In this document: positions 26,745 through 36,195 of the stretch, piece by piece
Layout of the letters: each line of letters opens with the position of its first letter
Position numbering within the stretch: position 1 is the first letter of the stretch
Source: FEN-1297 sp021817845
GTDB lineage: Bacteria; Bacteroidota; Ignavibacteria; Ignavibacteriales; Ignavibacteriaceae
Direction of reading: 5' to 3'
Assembly: GCA_021817845.1 (NCBI GenBank)
Contig: JAKAFW010000023.1
Span: 4,328-68,327 of the forward strand
Length of the DNA: 64,000 bases
Made by a program: the position numbers and the translations under genes
Notes under the pieces: model-generated
Seen by the model: only the letters and a program-made list of their open reading frames with translations
Database searches by the model: none
What the model was told of the DNA's origin: nothing

Positions 26745-28367
26745 ATGATTAATGAAATAGCCGCTAAATCCGAAAGCCGAAAACTCGAGTTCAAAGAAAC
26801 TCTGCCCTCCGGCAATAAAATTGAAAGAACTGCCGTTGCTTTCAGCAACGACGCCGGCGGCGAGATTTATATCGGAATCAAAAATGAACCAAGAGTAATT
26901 ACCGGCATCCCGGAAAATGACTTAATAAAATTGGAAGAACAGATAAGCAACATAATTTATGAGAACTGTCACCCAACAATTTTACCGGATATATTTTTTC
27001 AAAAAATAGAAAACAAATACGTTTTAGTCGTTAAAATACCGCGCGGCAGTTTACCGCCTTATTACATTAAATCCCTCGGCAAAGAAAAAGGAACTTTTAT
27101 TCGTGTTGGCTCCTCAAACCGCCTTGCTGATAGAGAAATAATTGAAGAGCTTGAAAGGAAAAAGAGAAACATCTCCTTCGACTCTACCCCCGTTTATGAA
27201 CTTAAACCGGAAAAATTAGACCTGAGCGCCTTCACAAAACTTTATCAAGAAAAAACCGGCAAGAAGATAACCAAATCGTCATACTCTAAGCTTGGTTTAA
27301 TAAAAACCGAAAACGAAAAACAATATCCGACTGTTTCGGCAATTCTTTTATCCGGGAAAGAAATAAAAGCGCCTCATTTCCCCTATGCTAAAATTGAATG
27401 CGCACGCTTCAAAGGAACTAAAACTGATACAACTATAGACTCCATATCAATAGACGATTCCATTTGCCTGCAGCCCGATTCAGCGGTTTCTTTTATTGAA
27501 CGAAATATCAAAAAAGGCTCAAAGATCGGCAGAGTCTATCGTGAGGAACGTTGGGAATATCCGATGCCCGCTGTAAGAGAATTAATTATCAATGCCGTTA
27601 TTCACAGAGATTACTCGCTGCAAGGTAAAGATATTAAAATTGCTATTTTTGATGATATGCTGGAGATAACCAGCCCCGGCACTATTCCGCCCAGCATCGA
27701 CTTAAACAACCTTACATCCGGGCAGTCTGAAATTCGCAACAAAACACTCGGTCCTATTTTCAAGGAGCTTCAGCTTATAGAACAGTGGGGCACCGGCTTC
27801 CAAAAACTTTCAGAAGGACTAAAAGACTATCCCGAAATACAAATAAAATTCAACGAACCCGGGCTGTCATTTCAGGTTCAATTTATTAAAAAGAATTACA
27901 AACCGGCAATAAGTGAGCAGCAAGAAGGCACTAAGCCTGTTCCGGTTTTATCGGGACCGGCACTAAGCTGGAACCAAGTTGGGACCAAGCTGCCCCGCAA
28001 GTACCCCCCAGGCACCCCTCAAGTACCAAGCAAGCCCTTAATTGATGAGGCTTCTCTAAAATCTTTGGGTCTAACTTGGGACAATTTTAATGAAATCGTC
28101 TCAAGTTTGTCCCAAGTTTGTCCCAAGTCTGTCCCGAGTTATGCTTTTGCTGTCATTTTATTACTTTCAAAAAATACTGTTGATATTTTGACTCTTATGA
28201 ATTATTTGAAACATACAAATAGAACAAGATTTAGAAATAATATTCTTAAACCAATAATAGATAATGGTTTTATTTCTTATTCAATTCCCGATAAACCGAA
28301 CAGCCCCAACCAAAAATATATTATTTCTGAAAAAGGCAAACTCCTTTTGAAGGATTTAGAAAAATGA
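26745..28367 (+). CDS. AlbA_2/Schlafen-like domain and ATP-binding protein
   Basis: 540 residues. The N-terminal ~120 residues are an AlbA_2 (Schlafen-type) domain (SRKLEFKETLPSGNKI, then FSNDAGGEIYIGIKNE). A GHKL-like ATP-binding region follows (VRELIINAVIHRDYSLQGKD, residues ~275-295), then an unusual proline-rich linker and a C-terminal winged-helix. Such proteins are annotated as transcriptional regulators or RecG-like helicases and are frequent guests inside type I operons, but their role there is not settled. It sits between hsdM and hsdS in the same direction, and its stop overlaps a small ORF by 4 bases. Regulatory or nucleic-acid-sensing role inferred. Confidence 0.85.
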   Translation: MINEIAAKSESRKLEFKETLPSGNKIERTAVAFSNDAGGEIYIGIKNEPRVITGIPENDLIKLEEQISNIIYENCHPTILPDIFFQKIENKYVLVVKIPRGSLPPYYIKSLGKEKGTFIRVGSSNRLADREIIEELERKKRNISFDSTPVYELKPEKLDLSAFTKLYQEKTGKKITKSSYSKLGLIKTENEKQYPTVSAILLSGKEIKAPHFPYAKIECARFKGTKTDTTIDSISIDDSICLQPDSAVSFIERNIKKGSKIGRVYREERWEYPMPAVRELIINAVIHRDYSLQGKDIKIAIFDDMLEITSPGTIPPSIDLNNLTSGQSEIRNKTLGPIFKELQLIEQWGTGFQKLSEGLKDYPEIQIKFNEPGLSFQVQFIKKNYKPAISEQQEGTKPVPVLSGPALSWNQVGTKLPRKYPPGTPQVPSKPLIDEASLKSLGLTWDNFNEIVSSLSQVCPKSVPSYAFAVILLLSKNTVDILTLMNYLKHTNRTRFRNNILKPIIDNGFISYSIPDKPNSPNQKYIISEKGKLLLKDLEK

Positions 28368-28513
28368 ATTTTAACTTCAATCATATCCCGATAAACATTT
28401 TACAGACACCGTTTTTGATTTCCGAAACACTGTTTCGGAATTTACCTTTCGAAAAACTAGCACAAGATGAATTGAATAAAACTCAAAACATGTTGACGGG
28501 TAAGGTGAAATGA
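28364..28513 (+). CDS. Small overlapping ORF (49 residues) between AlbA_2 gene and hsdS
   Basis: ATG 28364 overlaps the stop of the upstream gene as ATGA, and the TGA at 28511-28513 overlaps the hsdS ATG in the same way. Such double ATGA coupling is unlikely by chance and favours translation. The product, MNFNFNHIPINILQTPF..., is neutral and has no recognised domain. It fills the exact space between the two genes, so it could be a real small protein or simply a coupling leader for hsdS. It contains a perfect hairpin at 28420-28440. Confidence 0.5.
   Translation: MNFNFNHIPINILQTPFLISETLFRNLPFEKLAQDELNKTQNMLTGKVK
28420..28440 (+). promoter_or_regulatory. Hairpin inside the small ORF upstream of hsdS
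   Basis: TTCCGAAAC, ACT, GTTTCGGAA: 9-bp perfect stem with a 3-nt loop, 70 bases before the hsdS start. Could modulate hsdS translation or transcription; no U-tract follows. Confidence 0.35.
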
Positions 28514-29670
28514 GTATTAATTTTAAGAAAAAGAACTTAGGGGAGGTTTCTGAAATAATTGCTGGACAATCACCACCCTCATCTTCATATAATAATAATA
28601 ATGACGGATTACCTTTTTTTCAAGGCAAAGTTGATTTTGGCGATGAATACCCATCTGTTCGTGTGTGGTGTAATGAACCTTCAAAAATTGCATTACCGAA
28701 CGACATATTGATTTCGGTAAGAGCACCGGTCGGTCCTACCAATATTTGTAATGTAAAATCTTGTATCGGCAGAGGACTAAGTGCAATACGTGCTAAAGAA
28801 GATAATCATTACAAATATTTATTCTATTTCTTGCGTTATAAAGAAAAAGAATTAGCAAATATGGGAAGGGGTTCAACTTTTTCAGCTATCACACAAGATG
28901 ATCTGAAAGAAATTTATATACCGGTTCCATCTTTATCGGTTCAGAAACAAATTGCTTATATTTTAGATAAAGCCGACTCCATCCGCAAAAAGCGCCAACA
29001 ATCTATCCGCCTTGCAGACGAATTCCTCCGCTCAACTTTCTTAGACATGTTTGGGGATCCGGTAAATAATCGAAAATGTTTTACTATAAAACGCTTATCA
29101 GAAATATGCACTAAAATTACAGATGGAACTCATGCCACTCCTGAAAGACTAAAGAAGGGTGTTAAATTTATTACTGGTAAGCACATCCGACAATTTTTTA
29201 TAGATTATGAAAACTCTGATTATGTAACAAAAGAAATACATGAAGAAATTTTTAGAAGATGTAATCCTGAATATGGTGATATACTATATACTAATATTGG
29301 TGCTAATGTTGGAACCGCAGCTATGAATATTGTTAAATATGAATTTAGTATGAAGAATGTTGCCTTACTAAAACCGGATTATAATGTCATTGCCTCGCAT
29401 TTTGTCGAACATGTATTAAACTTTCCAAATATGAAAGATTCTATTCTCAATAAAGCTTCACTTGGTGGAGCTCAACAGTTTATGAGTCTTGCAATAATCA
29501 ACAATATTATTTTGCCTATTCCCCCGATTGGATTACAGAATCAATTTTCTCGCATTGTTGAACAAACTGAAAAAGACAAAAGAAAACACAAGTTATTCTT
29601 AACTGAATCCGAAAACTTATTCAATTCCTTAATGCAAAAAGCATTTAGTGACTTGTTATTAGAGGTTTAA
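28510..29670 (+). CDS. hsdS: Type I restriction-modification S subunit
   Basis: 386-residue specificity subunit with two target-recognition domains. The first (about 1-150) has VSEIIAGQSPPSSSYN and FFQGKVDFG; the central conserved helix is VQKQIAYILDKADSIRKKRQQ; the second domain begins near KRLSEICTKITDGTH; and the distal conserved helix ends the protein. Each domain reads one half of a bipartite DNA target. Complete, in contrast to the second S gene at 63007. It starts by 4-base overlap with a small ORF and is followed after 4 bases by the giant NTPase gene. Confidence 0.94.
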   Translation: MSINFKKKNLGEVSEIIAGQSPPSSSYNNNNDGLPFFQGKVDFGDEYPSVRVWCNEPSKIALPNDILISVRAPVGPTNICNVKSCIGRGLSAIRAKEDNHYKYLFYFLRYKEKELANMGRGSTFSAITQDDLKEIYIPVPSLSVQKQIAYILDKADSIRKKRQQSIRLADEFLRSTFLDMFGDPVNNRKCFTIKRLSEICTKITDGTHATPERLKKGVKFITGKHIRQFFIDYENSDYVTKEIHEEIFRRCNPEYGDILYTNIGANVGTAAMNIVKYEFSMKNVALLKPDYNVIASHFVEHVLNFPNMKDSILNKASLGGAQQFMSLAIINNIILPIPPIGLQNQFSRIVEQTEKDKRKHKLFLTESENLFNSLMQKAFSDLLLEV

Positions 29671-29674
29671 GCTT

Positions 29675-32600
29675 ATGAATATTACTAATGAACATTTTAA
29701 TTCTTTGATCTTGCCTGTTGATGTTAATTTAAAACAGCTTCGTTACTTATTTAAAGCATCTAAACTAAATAGGAAATATTATATTCAAAATAAATTATCT
29801 GAATATATTAATGCTGTTCCAGATACAGAGCTAGAAAATTGTTTAAAAACAGATATAAAATATTTTAATTATAAAGGTAAAATCTCTGGATTTAGGTTTG
29901 AGCGAGCTCCATTATTCCTCCATAAAAAGTATTTGTCAAAACCAAATATGTTCCCCCCAATAACATTAGCTACAATTATTAACAATAATCTGATTAGAAT
30001 TGTTGCAAGTAAAGAATATCAAGAATTGTGTTCTGAATTTGGAAAAGATGTGAATAAATCCTTATCCTCTATATCACATTTTGAGAACTGTGCAATAGAA
30101 AAGTATGATAAATTAAAAATAAAGTATGCATCTATTGATCTAGCATTTTACCTTACACTTGCTGGTGTCATCATAACAGACAATCCTGATGACCTTAATG
30201 ATCTCAATGAGAAAGATAAATTAGCAGTTCCTATTAATGAATATTTTGACTATCTAGATAATAGTATATCTTATATAGAAAGTGCTATTAAAAATATTAA
30301 ATCCCTAGAAAATAGTTTTGTAATACTTTTTGAAATATTAGAAATTACAACAATAAAAGAAAATCTATCTCACTATATAAGGCTTAAAGACAACATCATT
30401 AAAGTTACGGATATCTTGCAATCTATTGAGCTCAATTCAATTTATCAAATTGATAAGAATGCCAGAATATTCGCAAATATATTTTTAAGCGATTGTGAAA
30501 ATTATTTAGGGGGAAAAGAGGAATTTGTGAGATACACTGAAATTATAAATCAGTACTCACAACGAATTGAAAGGTATAGAATCAAAAATGATGATTTAAT
30601 TGAGTTGATATCATATTTAAATAAAATTCAAGAATGTTATAAGAAGATTAGTGATCAAATAAAATTAAAAATTGATTTTACAAAGACAACTCAAGAATTA
30701 TGCTTTAAATATAAAACATCATTGAAAGAATATTTATCAAATATTGCATATGGTTATGAACTTAATGGAATAACTGATCAAATTGAAATTCCTGACTTAA
30801 ATGAAAATTGTTTTCTATATCCTACTGAACTTAACGAGATTGTAATTAAGGTTGAATCCGAGAAAAACATTTATGAAGTGAAAATTTTTGAAGAATTAGC
30901 CTCTCGAGAATTATTAAGATTCGAGTCTATATTAAGAGAATTGAACAAAGTCGATAGTAACCTAATTGAAGACATTAAAAATCAATTATCAAAAGGCAAA
31001 GTGAATACAATTCAAATTTTATCACAAGCAAATTCAAAAATATTAAACCTAAAAGGGTTAAATATGATTGAAGAAATTGATGAGGAAAATAAATGTATTG
31101 TAATTTATTCTAATAACATCATGTTAAAAACGCTCGATATAATAAAATCTATTGAGAATATAAATGAAATAAATGACGATGAACTTGAATTAATATTCGA
31201 TTTGATTGAGCTTAAAAAAATGAAAAGCAAAAATGACATTTTCATTCTGATTGAGTTGCTAAAGAAAATATTGCCTAAAATTAAACAAGAAATGAAGGAT
31301 TTATCAGAATGCAAAGCCAAGTTGTTAATATTATTAGCTTATCTTGGTAAATATAGTAATGGATTAGAATTTAATAATTACATTGATAGTTTAATTGCTC
31401 TAATACCTTATGACAATAACGATAGGTTTAAGAATCTTATAAAAAATATTCGTTCAAATATAGATGTAAAAATAAAGTTAAATGAAGAAAAGGATGATAA
31501 AGCATATTATGAATTATCCAAATATTTTACTAAAGATAATAATAACTACAGCCATCCTTTGGCAACAAGAGCCCAGTATAAAGGTCTAAATAAAATCTTA
31601 CAATACGATTTTTTACCATATATGGAAGATCATTTTTATAAAAAATTACTATCAAGTAATAGTTCTGAGACTAAGTTAATAAAATTAAAAAAAATGATAA
31701 ATTCCTATTCTTTGGAAAATACGTGGGACGCGATATCACTAAAAATAAAGTTGAAAAACTTGAAGGATTATCAACAAGAAATGCTGGGAAAAGATTTTAA
31801 TACAATAAAAAAATCAAGCATATCATTTATAGATGAGTTATTAGGCCAAATTAAAACTAAAAATAACATTTGCATATACTATAGAGATGAGTTTCAATCA
31901 AGTACTCAAAAGGCTGTTGAAATACTTGATTCATCTTTAATTATAGCTATAAAAGATAATTCAACGAATAAGAATGTTAGCGTTATTGAGTTTATAAAAG
32001 AATTATATACCATTCAAGAATTTTTAATGTACCAAGCAATATTAGTTACTGCATATTATTCTGAAGACATTGCAGATTTTGATAGTGTGGTGACAAGATA
32101 TATTGTGCGTGGAAAAGATGATAAAAAACAACAATTAGTAGCATTTGAACAATATATAGACAAATTAATTCTTTCTCGAAATGTAATTATGTTATTAAAA
32201 GATTACGTAGATACAGATAGATATAAAGAAATTAAGGCTAAATATGAGGATTACATTAAAAAAGTAAAGTCATATGAATCGAAAATAGAACCAGAACTAA
32301 AAAACATTTACGACCAAGCTATTGAAGAAGAAAGACTGAATTACGCAGAATTTACTTATTATAAATCCGAAAAAATCAAAAAAGAAAGATTTGAAAAAGA
32401 AAGTTTATCAAATAAAAGTTCATTAGAAAATTTAACAAAAAGATATGAACGGATAGAAAATTGGATTAGAAGTTTTAGCGACGATAAAGAAAAATTTGAT
32501 CTTTTATATGGAATAGCCTCAGAAATAAATAAAACTCTACTTATGAGGGATTCTTCCAAATATTCCTTTGTGGATGCAAAAATATCTCTTTTAGAAAAGA

Positions 32601-34531
32601 ACATGGAGGAAAATGAAATTGATAGAGACTTAGAGACTCAGATCAAAGATGTTGAAATAAATGAACCAACGAATAATATCCCTGAAAATATTTTGCTTGA
32701 TGATATATCTAGGTATTTAAAGAGGTTAGAATCTATAGATAACCTTAAGCTAAAGGGAAAAATCATTTTATTAAAAAATAATTACAATATCGATGAATTT
32801 CTAGAAAATTATAAATGCCTAAAAGATCAGCAAATCCAAGTCCAGCCTTCATCGACTATAAGGGAGTATTCTAAAAATGTCGTTAGATCATTCCTTACTA
32901 GTTTCGCAAAAACATTTAGGCTTTATATAGATACGGGTAAAAATGATGATAGCAAATACCATTCAGATCGTTATCCTGTATATTTAACAAAACGTTATGT
33001 AGCCGAAACAGATGCTCATCCTATTATTAATAGAAATATAATTCTAACTATTTTGAATAATAGAAAGGGTAAATTTGATCAGAATGACTTAAATGATATA
33101 AATGGTTTGATAAAAACTATATTGAAAAATAGTTATTCCCCAGATGAATATTTTATTATTTGTTTCGTTCTAAATGGCAATTCAAAGAGTATAAGTGAAG
33201 TCAGTAAGCTCCAAGATTTTGATAATTTAACGTTAATTGATTCTAACACTTTGGCTGAATTATTGCTAGATGATAAAACACCATCAAAAGCTTTAAACCA
33301 TCTTTTAATTAGACATTTATCAATTAAGTCACTAAATCCCTTCGATACAAGTCATGAAGTTACAAGTCAAACAGGAATATTTGTCGGTAGACAAGAATTA
33401 ATAACTAAGGTATTAAAAGATAATAACTCATATGCTATTTATGGAGCAAGAAGAATAGGTAAAACTTCCTTATGCCTAGAGTTAAGAGATAGGTTTGAAA
33501 AGACGAATAGTAAAGTATTTTATTCTTCGATTTCTTCTCATAATTATCAATATGATACTAACTTCAATGAAGGATTAAACATTGCAAATAATATTTATGG
33601 AAAATTCACTGGTGAAGAAAAAATCTTTAGAGATTTTCAAGAATTTAAGAATGAATTATCAAAAAAATTAAATAATGAAAAACAAACTAAGTTTGTAATA
33701 ATCCTAGATGAGTTTGATAGATTTATAAAAGAAACTATCGATTATCATGATAGTAAAGGAACTGTAAATAAATATTTATTTATAAAAGTTTTAAGAGATC
33801 TAAGAATTGAAAATGCGAACCTTAAAATAATTCTATCAGGTTTCCTTTATTTATATAGAGTTTTGCATACAAATTTACCAGGGATTGAAAATGCTGAAAA
33901 TCCTTGGAAAGGTTTCGTAACTTCAAAACAACTTAGTTTACTACAACCAGATGAATCAAAAGAATTAATATTAAAATTAGAGGAAGAGCTTGCTCTAAAG
34001 TTAGAACATAAAAACTTAATACATTATATAGTCGAAAACGCGTCAGATCATCCGGCACATATTCAAGAATTTTGTAAAATATTAGTTAATAAAATATCAT
34101 ACAGAATAAATAGTAAAAATAGAACCGTGTTTAAAGATGATATTGACATGATCTTAGATGAATATACGAAATCCTATGATTCAAATTCCGAAGACATACC
34201 ATTTATAAAATATATTGATGAGACCACTCGCTTAAATTTAGATGAAATATCTTTAGCCATTATCGCGATATATGCACTTGAAGATGAAGAAGAGATAACT
34301 AAAGAAAAATTATATTCACTTTTACAAGAATGGGAAATCAGAATTAATCCAAGTCATTACGAAAGCTCTTTAATATCATTGATAATTACTGATGTATTAA
34401 CTGATAATGTTAACTACATTAAATTCAGGAATAAATTTTGGAAGAAATATTTGTATAAACTTTTCAATAATAACTATGAAAGATTTAATGAAATAATATC
34501 TTCCGCAAAAAAAACATCCGAAACCTTATGA
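29675..34531 (+). CDS. 1618-residue protein with C-terminal STAND/AAA_16-like NTPase
   Basis: I do not recognise the N-terminal ~1150 residues, which are strongly charged and predicted to be helical with coiled-coil-like stretches. Around residues 1150-1230 the sequence (DEYFIICFVLNGNSKSISEV) could be a small Rossmann or nuclease-like domain. The C-terminal part is a clear P-loop NTPase: NPFDTS...GIFVGRQELI lead-in, Walker A GARRIGKTS from residue 1257, Walker B VIILDEFDRF (D1345), and a downstream SDHPAHIQEFCKIL block, then a winged-helix-like tail. This matches STAND/archaeal-type ATPases used as sensors in defence. It starts 4 bases after hsdS, overlaps the next gene by 4 bases, and is visibly more AT-rich than the hsd genes, suggesting acquisition as a separate module. 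Confidence 0.7.
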   Translation: MNITNEHFNSLILPVDVNLKQLRYLFKASKLNRKYYIQNKLSEYINAVPDTELENCLKTDIKYFNYKGKISGFRFERAPLFLHKKYLSKPNMFPPITLATIINNNLIRIVASKEYQELCSEFGKDVNKSLSSISHFENCAIEKYDKLKIKYASIDLAFYLTLAGVIITDNPDDLNDLNEKDKLAVPINEYFDYLDNSISYIESAIKNIKSLENSFVILFEILEITTIKENLSHYIRLKDNIIKVTDILQSIELNSIYQIDKNARIFANIFLSDCENYLGGKEEFVRYTEIINQYSQRIERYRIKNDDLIELISYLNKIQECYKKISDQIKLKIDFTKTTQELCFKYKTSLKEYLSNIAYGYELNGITDQIEIPDLNENCFLYPTELNEIVIKVESEKNIYEVKIFEELASRELLRFESILRELNKVDSNLIEDIKNQLSKGKVNTIQILSQANSKILNLKGLNMIEEIDEENKCIVIYSNNIMLKTLDIIKSIENINEINDDELELIFDLIELKKMKSKNDIFILIELLKKILPKIKQEMKDLSECKAKLLILLAYLGKYSNGLEFNNYIDSLIALIPYDNNDRFKNLIKNIRSNIDVKIKLNEEKDDKAYYELSKYFTKDNNNYSHPLATRAQYKGLNKILQYDFLPYMEDHFYKKLLSSNSSETKLIKLKKMINSYSLENTWDAISLKIKLKNLKDYQQEMLGKDFNTIKKSSISFIDELLGQIKTKNNICIYYRDEFQSSTQKAVEILDSSLIIAIKDNSTNKNVSVIEFIKELYTIQEFLMYQAILVTAYYSEDIADFDSVVTRYIVRGKDDKKQQLVAFEQYIDKLILSRNVIMLLKDYVDTDRYKEIKAKYEDYIKKVKSYESKIEPELKNIYDQAIEEERLNYAEFTYYKSEKIKKERFEKESLSNKSSLENLTKRYERIENWIRSFSDDKEKFDLLYGIASEINKTLLMRDSSKYSFVDAKISLLEKNMEENEIDRDLETQIKDVEINEPTNNIPENILLDDISRYLKRLESIDNLKLKGKIILLKNNYNIDEFLENYKCLKDQQIQVQPSSTIREYSKNVVRSFLTSFAKTFRLYIDTGKNDDSKYHSDRYPVYLTKRYVAETDAHPIINRNIILTILNNRKGKFDQNDLNDINGLIKTILKNSYSPDEYFIICFVLNGNSKSISEVSKLQDFDNLTLIDSNTLAELLLDDKTPSKALNHLLIRHLSIKSLNPFDTSHEVTSQTGIFVGRQELITKVLKDNNSYAIYGARRIGKTSLCLELRDRFEKTNSKVFYSSISSHNYQYDTNFNEGLNIANNIYGKFTGEEKIFRDFQEFKNELSKKLNNEKQTKFVIILDEFDRFIKETIDYHDSKGTVNKYLFIKVLRDLRIENANLKIILSGFLYLYRVLHTNLPGIENAENPWKGFVTSKQLSLLQPDESKELILKLEEELALKLEHKNLIHYIVENASDHPAHIQEFCKILVNKISYRINSKNRTVFKDDIDMILDEYTKSYDSNSEDIPFIKYIDETTRLNLDEISLAIIAIYALEDEEEITKEKLYSLLQEWEIRINPSHYESSLISLIITDVLTDNVNYIKFRNKFWKKYLYKLFNNNYERFNEIISSAKKTSETL

Positions 34532-36195
34532 AACTAACCAAACTATTAAACGGACTTGATTATAAAAATATTTTTGCAATTAATGGACATAGTCAAGATT
34601 TATTATTAATGCATATTTCAAATTTAATTGATGATAGAATAATTATTAAAGTAACTGAAAATCAATGGAACAACCCAATTCTTTTTGTAAAAGAACTAAT
34701 TAGGGCAGACACCTCTTCATTCTTTTCAATTAATACAGAAGTAGATATTGATATTATAACTTTAGCACAAAGGTTGGAGAATTTGCCTAAAATTGACAAA
34801 CACTTTTTCCTTTTAGTCGATTTGTTTGGAGCTAGTGATAATACTATAACCCAAATATTTTCATCAGTTCGTGATTTATCATTTACCTCAATAATAAAAA
34901 ATAATTTTAAAATATCATTTTGGGGGAATTGGTCACATCCATTGATTAAAACAATGGTAAGGGGAAAGGGATCATCATACCCCTTTGTTAAGGGGATGAA
35001 TGAATTTTATCTTTCAGAACTGTGTTTTACAGATAGTGATTATGAAGTAATTGTGAAAAAATATCACCAAATAAATGAAATAATATGGGAAAATATACTA
35101 GACTATACAAAGGGAGAAATATTATCAACAACTTTTATGCTTAATAATCTAAAGATTGGCACAGAACAAATTAATTACAGAGATTTATTTACTCAGAAAT
35201 GTTATGATTATTATTTCCATTATAAGATGAAAGATCAAAATTATGAAGCAGTAAAAAACACCCTAAGTAATAAACTTGTTGTTGGATCGATTTTATCTGG
35301 GGACGAACTAAATGAAGATATTTTATATAGATCAAATCTTTTAAAACCTATTACATATACCGGCGAGCGAGTAATATTTTCTCCATATAATTATTTTAGC
35401 GAATATACATTATATCAGCTTTATAATGATACAAGGTATGACTATCAACCTACACCTCAGCTGAGTATGAAACACAAATTGATCATTAATGAAATAATGG
35501 AAATAGAATTATTTATAAAACAATGTTTTAGATTGCTTGATTCAATGCTCGGAAATAATATGATTAATAATTTGCCCTTATTTATGAAACAGAATTCCAA
35601 AAGAATTCAAATTTCAACTGGTAATAGTATTTTTAATGATCAACTTTATAAAGATAAACTGTTTTGGCAAAATGAAAATCAACCAGAAGACTTTATCTCC
35701 GTATTTACTTTAGGTCAGCTCTATAGTTTATTTCAAAAATTAGAACAAACATACGCAGTGGAAAAAGATTTTGAATTTAATTTTGTGGATGATGCGATTG
35801 AGATGGATAGTAATGGCATCTTATTAGATACTATAAATAATATTAAATTGTTGAAAGAAGATTTATTTAGTCTAATTAGTTGTTGCAATAATAAATATGT
35901 TTGTCGATTAATTCGTGCTGGAGTTGTCATTAATGATTTAGTTATAAAAAAAAGCGATCATGATGCTTTAATAAATTTAGAGATACAAAAAAAGGTGGTC
36001 CCTTTATTAAATAGTACTTTGATTACTAAAAATATAGGGCTATTTGTTAATTATTTTAGTATTAAAGATACCTTTAACGATCTATTAAGATATAGGAATG
36101 CATTAGCTCATCTTAAAGTGTTATCAACTGATGCAATTGAAAAATATACAGATATAAAAAAAGAATTATTTAAGAATATGTCGTTAAGATTTTAA
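34528..36195 (+). CDS. Uncharacterised protein with C-terminal HEPN-like RNALAH motif
   Basis: 555 residues, no family recognised for most of its length. The first ~200 residues look like a degenerate NTPase-type fold: NGHSQDLLLMHISNLIDDRI and a strand HFFLLVDLFGASDN, but there is no Walker A. The last 100 residues are helical and contain RYRNALAHLKVL, where R523 to H528 fits the R-x4-6-H motif of HEPN ribonucleases. It is translationally coupled to the giant NTPase (ATGA overlap) and to the RtcR-like gene (stop and ATG share one base). I infer a stress- or phage-activated RNase effector, but the HEPN call rests on one motif. Confidence 0.55.
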   Translation: MKLTKLLNGLDYKNIFAINGHSQDLLLMHISNLIDDRIIIKVTENQWNNPILFVKELIRADTSSFFSINTEVDIDIITLAQRLENLPKIDKHFFLLVDLFGASDNTITQIFSSVRDLSFTSIIKNNFKISFWGNWSHPLIKTMVRGKGSSYPFVKGMNEFYLSELCFTDSDYEVIVKKYHQINEIIWENILDYTKGEILSTTFMLNNLKIGTEQINYRDLFTQKCYDYYFHYKMKDQNYEAVKNTLSNKLVVGSILSGDELNEDILYRSNLLKPITYTGERVIFSPYNYFSEYTLYQLYNDTRYDYQPTPQLSMKHKLIINEIMEIELFIKQCFRLLDSMLGNNMINNLPLFMKQNSKRIQISTGNSIFNDQLYKDKLFWQNENQPEDFISVFTLGQLYSLFQKLEQTYAVEKDFEFNFVDDAIEMDSNGILLDTINNIKLLKEDLFSLISCCNNKYVCRLIRAGVVINDLVIKKSDHDALINLEIQKKVVPLLNSTLITKNIGLFVNYFSIKDTFNDLLRYRNALAHLKVLSTDAIEKYTDIKKELFKNMSLRF

